Shown: piece after piece, positions 1 to 6,504 of the stretch
Position numbering within the stretch: position 1 is the stretch's first letter
Layout of the letters: every line of letters begins with the position of its first letter
DNA from: Actinomycetes bacterium
GTDB taxonomy: Bacteria; Actinomycetota; Acidimicrobiia; Acidimicrobiales; Acidimicrobiaceae
DNA: 11,809 bases
Direction of reading: 5' to 3'
Assembly (NCBI GenBank): GCA_021792075.1
Contig: JAJYVK010000021.1
Coordinates: 1-11,809 of the forward strand
Notes under the pieces: model-generated
Seen by the model: only the letters and a program-made list of their open reading frames with translations
The model's database searches: none
Told to the model about the DNA's origin: nothing
Translations under genes and position numbers: made by a program

Positions 1-310
1 AGCCGCAGCCTGCGGAAGAGGACTTCCTAATCACTGTCTGCCCGTTGATCTCTGCCAGGCACGCTCTAAAGCTGCCGCTGCCACCGAGGTCGACTTCCAT
101 GCGGTAACGCTCATGCGATTCCTCAGTAAACAGCTCCCCGACATCGACGCCCAAGACATTTGCGATACAGATCGCGAGGTAAACCTTGGGAATCTGCTCA
201 CCTGTCTCAATCGCATGAAGAGATTGGCGCGACACTCCCACAGCGACAGCAAGCTGAGAGGACGTCAGACCCCTCTCAAGCCGGAACTTGGCAACCCTAT
301 TCTTCCCCAT
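1..310 (-). CDS. XRE/Cro-family HTH transcriptional regulator (N-terminal part, cut by window edge)
   Basis: This frame opens with ATG at 310 and stays open to the window edge, giving 103 residues. It begins MGKNRVAKFRLERGLTSSQL and continues through a classic lambda-repressor-like helix-turn-helix (about residues 15-36, core LAVAVGVSRQSLHAIETGE), then the usual third and fourth helices ending GVDVGELF. Such proteins bind operator DNA as dimers. The start is supported by AGAGGG (322-317) six bases upstream. After about residue 68 the protein continues as YRMEVDLGGSGSFRACLAEI and beyond, so it is longer than a bare 65-70 residue XRE protein. The segment recalls XRE proteins fused to a molybdate/periplasmic-binding-like ligand domain, but too little is visible to claim that. 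The HTH call is firm; ligand and targets are unknown. A dyad in its promoter suggests autoregulation. Confidence 0.88.
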   Translation of the reverse strand, partial: MGKNRVAKFRLERGLTSSQLAVAVGVSRQSLHAIETGEQIPKVYLAICIANVLGVDVGELFTEESHERYRMEVDLGGSGSFRACLAEINGQTVIRKSSSAGCG

Positions 311-338
311 TCAATTCCCTCTTCGAATAGTCATGGCT

Positions 339-367
339 ACTTTACACAAGTAAGGCTTACTTCACAA
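339..367 (-). promoter_or_regulatory. Promoter of the XRE regulator with an operator-like dyad in the spacer
   Basis: On the minus strand a -35-like TTGTGA (367-362, 4/6 to consensus) and a -10-like TAAAGT (344-339, 4/6) are separated by exactly 17 bases. Within that span lies a perfect dyad of 7-bp arms around one base, AAGTAAG-G-CTTACTT (348-362), overlapping the -35 edge. The arrangement sits about 30 bp upstream of the regulator's ATG. A dimeric HTH repressor bound there would occlude RNA polymerase, so autorepression is the natural inference. Hexamer matches are moderate; the dyad is exact. Confidence 0.5.
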
Positions 368-593
368 CTTCACCTCATATTCATCAGTCACAAAGGGGAA
401 GTCGTAGTTTGGACCGCCTTGGGAGAATTGATACCAAAATTGAAACCACACGCAGCAGTGTGCCCTCTTGGACAAGTGACCGGTGCAAGAGTAGACGAAC
501 AGCTACACGCTCTGCAGAACAAACGCCAAGCTTTTCTGTTGATCTCTCTCATCAATGGCGTCAGCTAACTCTCTAAGAGCTAGTGTCCCGGCC

Positions 594-609
594 ACTTGCG
601 GTCGCAAGT
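594..609. repeat. Perfect 7-2-7 inverted repeat
   Basis: ACTTGCG-GT-CGCAAGT is a perfect 16-bp dyad in the gap between the XRE regulator and the membrane protein. No T-run follows on either side, so it looks more like a protein-binding site than a terminator. It also lies inside the coding-like stretch 503-649. Confidence 0.45.
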
Positions 610-699
610 CCTCGAGGCAGTAATGTCTCCCACCAATTACATAAAGATCCTACATAAATTAGTTGTCGAGAATAGGTCCAGGTCTTGCAACGCGCATTC

Positions 700-719
700 T
701 TGAAATTTCAAAATTTCAA
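700..719. repeat. Perfect AT-rich 9-2-9 inverted repeat
   Basis: TTGAAATTT and AAATTTCAA are exact reverse complements separated by CA, making a 20-bp dyad. The left part also forms a nested 12-bp palindrome, TTGAAATTTCAA. It is about 185 bp upstream of the -35 of the membrane protein gene and 330 bp upstream of the regulator promoter. The shape fits a dimeric repressor operator; the regulator is unknown. Confidence 0.5.
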
Positions 720-834
720 TGAAAGCCTCGCGGATTACAGCCACTCTAATCACCGCCACAGCAAACCAAAAAGGCGGCAAGATTTAAAACTACATCAACG
801 AAATTCCGCATTTGCAAGATCACTATCACCATCT

Positions 835-863
835 CCACCTGGACATATATGATGAGCAGGTGG
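835..863. repeat. GC-rich 7-bp inverted repeat with 15-nt loop
   Basis: CCACCTG (835-841) and CAGGTGG (857-863) are exact reverse complements around a 15-base AT-rich loop. It ends about 42 bp before the -35 of the membrane protein gene, a position suited to an activator site. Alternatively it is a weak hairpin, since TCTTTATT follows soon after on the plus strand. I cannot separate the two. Confidence 0.35.
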
Positions 864-904
864 TGACATCTTTATTGAGAAAAGCCAGTTCTTTAAGTCG
901 ATCC

Positions 905-933
905 TTGCTAATTGAGAGTCATAACGGTAAAAT
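905..933 (+). promoter_or_regulatory. Sigma-70-like promoter of the membrane protein gene
   Basis: TTGCTA (905-910, 4/6 to TTGACA) and TAAAAT (928-933, 5/6 to TATAAT) are separated by exactly 17 bases. Transcription would begin near 940 and leave a leader of about 34 nt carrying the AGGAGGT ribosome site. No other good hexamer pair is seen close to this start. Confidence 0.55.
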
Positions 934-956
934 TCGACTACACCTTTCTACTTTTT

Positions 957-963
957 AGGAGGT
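957..963 (+). promoter_or_regulatory. Ribosome binding site AGGAGGT with long spacer
   Basis: AGGAGGT is a near-complete anti-16S match preceding the ATG at 974. The distance from AGGAGG to the ATG is 11 bases, longer than the usual 5-9. No alternative in-frame start lies closer, so ATG 974 remains the best start. Confidence 0.7.
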
Positions 964-973
964 CACACAGGTA

Positions 974-1585
974 ATGCTAAGTACAATTGTTAGTCTTCCT
1001 TCGTCGGCATTTCCACCGCTAGCCCTAGGCTTTATGGGACTTGGTACCGGCTATTTAATCTACGGACCGCAGGAATTGTTCGGCTACCCAAAGCGCAACG
1101 CCGATGTCGACGCCGCCACCGGTGTCTGGGGCGTTTGGTTGCCGGGATTCTGTCAGTTTGTCACCGGAGTCATACTGTTCACCGGGCTGATGCTAGGGAC
1201 TTTTACCGAAAAGCCCTTGTACATGGCTGCGCTAGCATTCAGCGCATACGGCATTCACTGGTTCGCCATGGGATGGAACCGCATGACAAAACGGAGCGAA
1301 CCAAGAGTCAATCTTGGAATGGCGGTTGGATTTCTCGCCATCTCAGCACTTGGCACAACGGTATTTCTTGGTGCGCATGACACACCGGTCGCTTTGATAT
1401 TCGTCGGTCTTGTTCTCGTCTACATCTCAGACATCTTCGCAAGCCTGAAGCCCAACATGGCCGGGCTCGGAGCTTTTGGAGAACGGGCTCTAGGCCTTTT
1501 CCACATACTCACTGGTATCTGGCTGCTTTACATGATGTTCGGCGTCACCCTCAATTTCGCCTTGGGCTACCACTGGTGGGTTTAG
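974..1585 (+). CDS. GPR1/FUN34/YaaH (SatP-like) family membrane transporter, putative acetate/small carboxylate carrier
   Basis: A 203-residue hydrophobic protein with six predicted membrane helices at about residues 13-32, 49-73, 82-101, 113-133, 137-157 and 166-193. Family-like signatures are an N-terminal PPLALGFMGLGTGYL (compare the NP-PLGL start of SatP), GFCQFVTGV in helix 2 (the GG-x-QLxAG position) and ALAFSAYGIHWFAMGW in helix 3, which matches the TAF-SYGAFW pattern of the family. Length is close to E. coli SatP (188). Known members move acetate, succinate or ammonium across the inner membrane; the substrate here is inferred from weak similarity. It stands alone, with its own promoter (905-933) and a strong terminator (1612-1643), so it is probably monocistronic. 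It reads away from the XRE regulator, which could regulate it, though nothing shows that directly. Confidence 0.72.
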   Translation: MLSTIVSLPSSAFPPLALGFMGLGTGYLIYGPQELFGYPKRNADVDAATGVWGVWLPGFCQFVTGVILFTGLMLGTFTEKPLYMAALAFSAYGIHWFAMGWNRMTKRSEPRVNLGMAVGFLAISALGTTVFLGAHDTPVALIFVGLVLVYISDIFASLKPNMAGLGAFGERALGLFHILTGIWLLYMMFGVTLNFALGYHWWV

Positions 1586-1611
1586 AGGAGCCACAAAAAA
1601 TCACTCTTTCG

Positions 1612-1643
1612 AAGGTTCGGCGTCCAGTCGCACGCCGAACCTT
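1612..1643 (+). terminator. Strong hairpin terminator after the membrane protein gene, probably bidirectional
   Basis: AAGGTTCGGCGT (1612-1623) and ACGCCGAACCTT (1632-1643) form a perfect 12-bp stem with an 8-nt loop, 26 bp after the stop codon. A T-rich tail (tgtttgctttctattctt) follows on the plus strand. On the minus strand the hairpin is followed by a TTTTT run (complement of 1595-1600), so it could stop transcription from both sides. Confidence 0.85.
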
Positions 1644-1669
1644 ATGTTTGCTTTCTATTCTTCAACAAG

Positions 1670-2070
1670 TCAAGTACAGCGATCACTGCTAGAACTGCGT
1701 TCTCCGGACTGGCGAAGCAGTAAAGCACCGCCGAGGGCGCCTCTGTGGAAAGGAGGAATCGGTACCGAGCCGGATTGCGGCTGTGGCGCCGAGCGCTATG
1801 GGCAGAACCCGGAGCTTGCGGTTGAAAAGTCGACTTCAAATATTGGTCCTATAGACCCTATTTCGCTGCCGCCAGTATCCATCGGTCTCACAGACAAGGA
1901 GAGGAGGGACTCGCCTGGTTTCCGTGGCTTTGAAATATGTGCCGTCCGCATGGGTTTGGACCGATAGGCACAGATAGAGGAATCTCTTCGCTGAGAACAT
2001 CCAAGGAGGCTTGTACCGACACGGGAACTCCGGAAGAGATGGCGGTGATGCTCACCTTGTCTACTTCCAT
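1670..2070 (-). pseudogene. Possible degraded gene in the 1644-2301 gap
   Basis: This is the only coding-like content between the terminator and the kinase stop. From ATG 2070 one frame reads MEVDKVSITAISSGVPVSVQ and onward with normal codon choice, then becomes protein-unlike near 1950. An adjacent frame then reads plausibly (including VRPMDTGGSEIGSIGPIFEV) to a TAG at 1798-1796, and after that stop stays open to a TGA at 1672-1670. One frameshift plus one stop would explain it as a decayed gene of about 130 codons. No ribosome site precedes ATG 2070 and I recognise no family. The rest of the gap (2071-2301) shows only a 7-bp inverted repeat (2107-2113 with 2140-2146) around a long loop, too weak to call a terminator for the kinase. 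Confidence 0.22.
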
Positions 2071-2301
2071 TTATGCAGAATCAACCATAAGCTAGAAAAG
2101 GCCAGGAAGCTCGACGTGAACGCTGACACAAACGCTTCGCGAGCTTTCTTTGGCGGTTAATTGAACGGCACACTAGCCAACCAAAATTCTCTTCGTCGTT
2201 TTGTTATGAAGAAGGCAAGCACACGGCGCGTCCACATTACTCCAGCAGCCTCGCCAGACATGGTCCGTTCGCTCAAGCTTAGATTAGCTCGAAGAGATCT
2301 G

Positions 2302-5142
2302 CTACGAGCCCCTTCGGCTTCTAATGGCGGAACCCACACTGTGAAGCCGTTCCAGAATCTCATAGACTCTTTCAATCGCCACCGGCTTAGTGAGGTAATC
2401 CGTTGCGCCTGCATCAAGAGTCCTGTTGATGGTCATCTCTGTGGCATCGGCACTCATGACATAGACGGGAATATCGTGTGTACGCGTGTCCGACCTGATC
2501 TTTGAAAGCACGACCTCACCGGCGATGTCCGGAAGGTGGAGGTCGAGCATGATCACATGGGGCGGATCTTTGAAAGCCGTGTCTATGGCCTGCCGGCCAC
2601 AGTTGGCCACAGCCAGTCTGATGTAGTCAAGCCGGTTCAGTGCGCGCTCGATCAACTTCACATTTGAAGGATCATCCTCTATATATAAGACTTTGAGGGG
2701 GATTTCGGATTCGCCTGCGCCAATGTCTTCAACCTCATCAACGTGATCACCAGCGTATGGCATTTTAAGGTGAAATGTGGTTCCAGTGGAACTGCTCTCG
2801 ACGGTGAGCGAGCTTTCCATCGCTTCGGCCAACTCTCGAGACAAGGTCAAGCCGATCCCCGTGCCTTCAATGTTACTTGTTTCCGCACCAAGCCTCTCAA
2901 ATGGAGCAAAGACGAGGTCGATCTGCTCGGGAGAGATTCCTGGTCCGGTATCCGCCACAGATAGGCTTACAATATTTTCTTTCCTATCCAGCTCGTATGA
3001 AATCATTACGGAACCGTTTTGGCGATTGTACTTGATTGCATTGGACAGAAGATTCAAGAGTATCTGGCGAAGCCTCTGTCTGTCGACGAGAACCAGCCTT
3101 CCTTCCTCAGGCTCTTGAACGGTTGAAATCTCTATGCCTCTTACGACTGCCAGTGGTCTGAGGAGGTTGCAAACCTCGTTCACAACTTCGGGAAGGGCAA
3201 CCTTTTCCTTTGATATGGAGATCTTTCCCGTCTCGATTCTGGCTATGTCGAGGACCTCGTCTATGAGCTGCAGCAGATGTTGCCCACCGCGACGAATCTG
3301 GTCAAGAGAGTCCTGCTGTTGTGGACCTAGCTGGTCGAGCTCTAAAAGCTCGGTGAATCCAAGAATTGCGTTAAGCGGTGTGCGAAGCTCGTGGCTCATG
3401 CGTGAAAGGAAATCGCTCTTAGCCCTATTTGCAGCCTCTGCTGCTGCTGTCGCTTCTGTGAGCTTCTCCTCCAGCTCCACCCGCTCTGTGACGTCCCGGA
3501 GAACGACCAGTAAATCCTTGTCTGGCTTGTGAAAATCAAGGGCGACCCCGTGCCCCTCTATCACTCTCCATCCTTTCGCGCCTCTCAGCCTCATTCTGCG
3601 CATGAACGTTGTGCCCAGTTGCGATAGAGAGCTTCCGATCTGCTCTTCAGTATCAACAAGCTCCCTGGGATCAAGGTAATGAAAGAAGTTAAGCGCATCT
3701 GAACCTGAAAGAGGCTCTCCCGTGAGTTTCGTGAAGGTCTTGGAGACCATCTTTATTCGCCCCGATTTGTCAATAACCATTACCGCGTCAGGCAATGCAT
3801 CAAAGAGAGCACGGAGCATTTCCTCTCGCTCGCCAAGTACCCTGGTTGCTTCTTTGCTCTCAGTAATGTCGATTAGGACACCTAACGCCGAGACCGTGCC
3901 AGCCTCATCTTCGTAGCTGAGCTTCACTGTGCTGTATACCCATCGCTGCACTCCGTCCCTCCCTAGAACTCGATAAGTGCTGATGAGCTGAGGTCTCCGG
4001 TCAGCTAATGCCTGTTGGGCTTGGGAAATGACCGTACCCCTGTCATCTCGATGTATGGCTGAAATCCAGTTATCCCCGTCGATAGCGATTAGCCTGGCCG
4101 GAAGCGAAAATACTCGATCGAGATTTTCGCTGACGAAACCGTTTCCGGGCAAGCCATCATGGCTCTGAAATTTGACGACGGGGCTGGCTGAAACAAGGTG
4201 TTCAAAGAATATGCTTTCTTCTCTCAGCGCCAGCTCGCGAGCATCGAGCAGATTGCTCGCCTGGGATAAAGCTTCAGCTAGTTTTCCAACTTCATCTCGG
4301 GCAAATGGCAGCCTTTCAGGAGGCTCACCTCTTGAGAGCCTTTCTGCGCTCCGCTGCAGCGACCGGATTCTGATCGAGATTCCGCTTGTAAAAAGCTGAG
4401 TAGCGGCAAGTCCTCCTGACAATCCGAGGATGAGTGCCGCAAGTGCCACCCAAAGTCCGCTGTCTGCAATATCATGAGCTGTCGCCTCTTTGCTCGCGAC
4501 TATTGTTGCAATCCGGCCATCTATGGAATCAACCAGGGATCTCACCTGAGCAATTTCTCCATTCTCTTGTGTGAGAAGCGTTGTCTCAGGGATTCCAGAG
4601 AAGGTGTTCACGTTCTCCAGTGACGACAGCAGTCCTAGGTCTGAGTTGACTGCAGTCTTGAGTTCAGAGATTAATGACTGAGATGACTTGTCGCCAACAA
4701 GGCTCGTAGATAACGAGGCGAGGGCAGAAGGAAGGTTCTTTTTGGCTGTCTGAAGTGGTATTAGGTAAGAGGAATCTCTTGTAGCCAGATATGCGCGAAC
4801 TCCAGTCTCAGCACCGAGAGTTGAACTCAGCACCGATTGTGCAGAAGACTGGGCTTTCAGATCTGCTTGCACACCGTCAAGAACGCTTCTTGATGTGAGC
4901 ACGACAGCCACGAGACCCACAAAAGAGACGACAAGGGCGACTGTTGGAAGCATGACAACCGCCCAGCCTTTTCTTCTGAGCGATGTGTCGAGCCAGCGCT
5001 GGTGGAACGAACTAAGCAATGCAGCTGGCTCTAGACGCTTTGCGATATCAGCCCAGCTCATCTTCTTGCTATATGGGCGCGATCGGTTCTTGCTTATCGA
5101 AATGGGCTTCGCTTGGTTCAAGCGTTTCCATGCGTTGGACAT
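2302..5142 (-). CDS. Membrane hybrid sensor histidine kinase (CHASE3-HAMP-PAS-PAS-HisKA-HATPase-REC)
   Basis: Numbering from ATG 5142 gives 946 residues. A Lys/Arg-rich cytoplasmic tail precedes TM1 (about 60-82). An extracytoplasmic CHASE3-like domain follows (about 88-222, with the typical ETGVRAYLATRD), then TM2 (229-252), HAMP (253-305, ending PFARDEVGKLAEALS) and two PAS/PAC domains (about 313-428 and 443-555). After a short Ala/Glu-rich coiled coil comes HisKA with phospho-His584 in SHELRTPLNAILGF. The ATPase domain shows the N box (NLLSNA, N697/N701), G1 (DTGPGI, 731-736) and G2 (GTGIGL). The C-terminal receiver has D823/D824, phospho-Asp867 in LDLHLP, S897 and K920. Every catalytic residue is present, so it should autophosphorylate and relay to its own receiver. 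No separate response regulator or Hpt protein is in view. An in-frame GTG at 5163 adds seven residues, but the promoter's likely start site lies at about that point and AAGGGAG precedes ATG 5142, though only 3 bases away, so I prefer the ATG. The signal sensed is unknown. Confidence 0.93.
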   Translation of the reverse strand: MSNAWKRLNQAKPISISKNRSRPYSKKMSWADIAKRLEPAALLSSFHQRWLDTSLRRKGWAVVMLPTVALVVSFVGLVAVVLTSRSVLDGVQADLKAQSSAQSVLSSTLGAETGVRAYLATRDSSYLIPLQTAKKNLPSALASLSTSLVGDKSSQSLISELKTAVNSDLGLLSSLENVNTFSGIPETTLLTQENGEIAQVRSLVDSIDGRIATIVASKEATAHDIADSGLWVALAALILGLSGGLAATQLFTSGISIRIRSLQRSAERLSRGEPPERLPFARDEVGKLAEALSQASNLLDARELALREESIFFEHLVSASPVVKFQSHDGLPGNGFVSENLDRVFSLPARLIAIDGDNWISAIHRDDRGTVISQAQQALADRRPQLISTYRVLGRDGVQRWVYSTVKLSYEDEAGTVSALGVLIDITESKEATRVLGEREEMLRALFDALPDAVMVIDKSGRIKMVSKTFTKLTGEPLSGSDALNFFHYLDPRELVDTEEQIGSSLSQLGTTFMRRMRLRGAKGWRVIEGHGVALDFHKPDKDLLVVLRDVTERVELEEKLTEATAAAEAANRAKSDFLSRMSHELRTPLNAILGFTELLELDQLGPQQQDSLDQIRRGGQHLLQLIDEVLDIARIETGKISISKEKVALPEVVNEVCNLLRPLAVVRGIEISTVQEPEEGRLVLVDRQRLRQILLNLLSNAIKYNRQNGSVMISYELDRKENIVSLSVADTGPGISPEQIDLVFAPFERLGAETSNIEGTGIGLTLSRELAEAMESSLTVESSSTGTTFHLKMPYAGDHVDEVEDIGAGESEIPLKVLYIEDDPSNVKLIERALNRLDYIRLAVANCGRQAIDTAFKDPPHVIMLDLHLPDIAGEVVLSKIRSDTRTHDIPVYVMSADATEMTINRTLDAGATDYLTKPVAIERVYEILERLHSVGSAIRSRRGS

Positions 5143-5164
5143 ATTCTCCCTTGAAAATTTCACG

Positions 5165-5194
5165 ATTCCAAGATTGGCGCGTCTTCCATGTCAA
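5165..5194 (-). promoter_or_regulatory. Promoter of the hybrid histidine kinase
   Basis: On the minus strand a perfect -35 hexamer TTGACA (5194-5189) is followed after 18 bases by TGGAAT (5170-5165, 4/6 to TATAAT). Transcription would start near 5158, downstream of the alternative GTG codon at 5163 and 16 bases before ATG 5142. This bears directly on which start codon is used. The -35 is exact; the -10 is only fair. Confidence 0.5.
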
Positions 5195-5745
5195 CAATGT
5201 GATTACACTTCGATGCGGCTGAAAGAGACAATGCCAGAGAAGACGAATGGCTGTCAATGGTTGTATTTTAGTTGGGCCAAGCAGCGTCTATCAGCCGTTG
5301 ATCCAGCTTTGTCAATATGGAGCGGCAAAACAGATTTACCAGCCAATGCACCCCCGACATTGAAAGCACCAGAGGTCTAGATCATCTGATGGAAACAATT
5401 ATTGCAGCTGGCTGAGTTCACAAACGACTTGATCCCCATGCACAGTGCTGCTACCAAGACTGTAATCCGACCTGATTTTAACATTGCAGGAATCAGAGCA
5501 AATGCTATTCGTCAGATGACAGGCGATGATGGGCCTGGGAGGTTGTGAACATAGTCGAATTGACGCGTCGCTACATAATCAATCTTTGATCACCAGATCG
5601 GTACTTCGTCACGTAACGTTCGCATGCAGCCTGCTAAGACCTCCACGCCCACATATGTGCACAGAATCCGCAATCATCAGAGCCGTGTCGCTCTCACGGC
5701 AGCCATTACGCAAAACTTATCCCCAGATTGCAACCAGCGTAAGGG
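5195..5745. other. 551-bp gap with no intact gene; coding-like fragments only
   Basis: This stretch separates the kinase promoter from the end of the next minus-strand gene. On the plus strand, ATG 5317 opens 32 codons (MERQNRFTSQ...) to a TGA at 5413-5415. An overlapping frame, 5390-5548, reads 52 codons (including FTNDLIPMHSAATKTVIRPD) to a TGA. A single frameshift would join them, but the minus strand also offers a plausible-looking frame here, so decay of a real gene is only a possibility. Further along are a 10-bp palindrome CACATATGTG (5650-5659) and the hairpin at 5682-5700. No RNA gene or mobile element is visible. Confidence 0.3.
5682..5700 (-). terminator. Small hairpin downstream of the hypothetical gene, possible terminator
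   Basis: GCCGTG (5682-5687) and CACGGC (5695-5700) form a 6-bp GC-rich stem with a 7-nt loop, about 46 bp beyond the stop codon of the minus-strand hypothetical gene. No T-run follows on the minus strand, so it lacks the standard intrinsic signature. U-less hairpins have been proposed as terminators in actinobacteria, so I list it weakly. Confidence 0.25.
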
Positions 5746-6426
5746 TCAGTCTTCCTCCACCCGTCCTACAAGTGCTAAATCTTCGGCCATAACCCATCCA
5801 AATGCACAAACGCAGTCAAGCCGTGTCGGGTCAAGAGGCTCGAAAAAATTCTTGAACCCGTCGAACTTGCCATTTGTGATCGGGTCATCGAAATCGATGT
5901 AGCCTTCGACCTTGCCGCTGCCCGATAAAATAAAGCTCCGGTCGTCGAGTCGATGTTCAGCGCCAAACCTCTTCGCCAAGCGACGTGCCCAAGCCCTCTC
6001 TTCGCCGGTGGGCTTATAGCCCGGTCGCGGCACGACATCCACCAGATTGTCCAAAAGGGCGTAACCTTGCGGAGAGATTAGCCGGCACCCGATGAGAACA
6101 TCTTCGTCCGGGAAGGCGAGAACAGCCTTCCTGTATTGGTCTCGCATTATCGCTCTCAAAATTTCCGAGCTATCTTCGCCGGTCCTTATCGTCAATATGC
6201 CCATTAGGATTGCCGGCGTACCACCAATTCTTTCAAGGGTATAGAACGCATAACCCACCAGTTCGTCGCCGATGTGGGCATCTGTGACAAGCACCCAGTC
6301 TTCCTGTTGCTTTGATAAAAAGCCGAGATCGAAGCCAGATCCGCTCTTCTCTGAAAGATCCGCCATCACAGCCAGCTCGGCATCACCTAGAGCAGTACAG
6401 TCTTTAGTCGAAACGTCAATCGGCAT
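5746..6426 (-). CDS. Conserved-looking hypothetical protein, GNAT-like features
   Basis: A 226-residue soluble protein with no signal peptide or membrane helix. The middle (about residues 50-140) reads like an acetyltransferase fold: a strand VGYAFYTLERIGGTPAILMG, then a basic helix SSEILRAIMRDQYRKAVLAF, a strand EDVLIGCRLI and a further helix. The usual R/Q-x-x-G-x-G/A acetyl-CoA loop is not evident, so the activity is unproven. Later come a basic stretch GEERAWARRLAKRFGAEHRL and a conserved-looking C-terminus (FGWVMAEDLALVGRVEE). It resembles a family I associate with actinobacteria; I know no assigned function. The gene follows dnaE on the same strand after 78 bp, with no clear terminator between, so it may be co-transcribed. 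GGAG lies 13 bases before ATG 6426, an unusually long gap; an in-frame ATT nearer the GGAG is a rare alternative start. Confidence 0.75.
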   Translation of the reverse strand: MPIDVSTKDCTALGDAELAVMADLSEKSGSGFDLGFLSKQQEDWVLVTDAHIGDELVGYAFYTLERIGGTPAILMGILTIRTGEDSSEILRAIMRDQYRKAVLAFPDEDVLIGCRLISPQGYALLDNLVDVVPRPGYKPTGEERAWARRLAKRFGAEHRLDDRSFILSGSGKVEGYIDFDDPITNGKFDGFKNFFEPLDPTRLDCVCAFGWVMAEDLALVGRVEED

Positions 6427-6504
6427 CGTAATAAAGAATCTCCTAAGGATCTACCTGAGTTCAGTCTAGTGGATCGAGCGGCAATTAAGAACCACAGGGG
6501 CCAG

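Larger units (their letters stand above)
503..783 (-). pseudogene. Possible decayed gene: two coding-like frames interrupted by a frameshift
   Basis: Two stop-to-stop minus-strand stretches read like protein but lie in different frames. One runs 783-637 (48 codons, containing AVIREAFIEILKFQECALQD). The other runs 649-503 (48 codons, containing LRPQVAGTLALRELADAIDE). They overlap at 637-649, so one frame change would join them into about 90 residues; the first has a TTG start candidate near its beginning and no clear ribosome site. I recognise no family. Random DNA at this GC can also give such readings, so this is a weak call. Confidence 0.2.

Noticed and set aside
396..560. Minus-strand 54-codon frame with a cysteine-rich, zinc-ribbon-like pattern (FCRACSC ... 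CPRGHTAAC)
   Set aside because: No ribosome site, immediate upstream stop, and the cysteine spacing fits no zinc-ribbon family I know; most likely chance.
113..568. Plus-strand open frame of 151 codons
   Set aside because: Its first 200 bases are antisense to the XRE regulator, whose HTH motif is unmistakable; the rest shows no family signature and no ribosome site.
2107..2146. Inverted repeat AAGCTCG/CGAGCTT as a kinase terminator
   Set aside because: Only seven pairs around a 26-base loop, about 155 bp past the kinase stop, with no T-run on the minus strand.
2161..2505. Plus-strand open frame of 114 codons with TTG start
   Set aside because: Its distal two thirds lie antisense to the receiver domain of the kinase, and no ribosome site precedes it.
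4895..5380. Plus-strand open frame of 161 codons across the kinase 5' end
   Set aside because: It starts antisense to kinase TM1 and runs through the kinase promoter; composition is not protein-like.
5717..5725. DnaA-box-like TTATCCCCA, raising the idea of a replication origin near dnaE
   Set aside because: A single imperfect copy with no cluster of boxes and no dnaA, dnaN or AT-rich unwinding element nearby.
5526..5902. Two overlapping plus-strand frames of 88 and 92 codons
   Set aside because: They run into the 3' end of the minus-strand hypothetical gene, lack ribosome sites and have low-complexity Ser/Pro/Arg composition.
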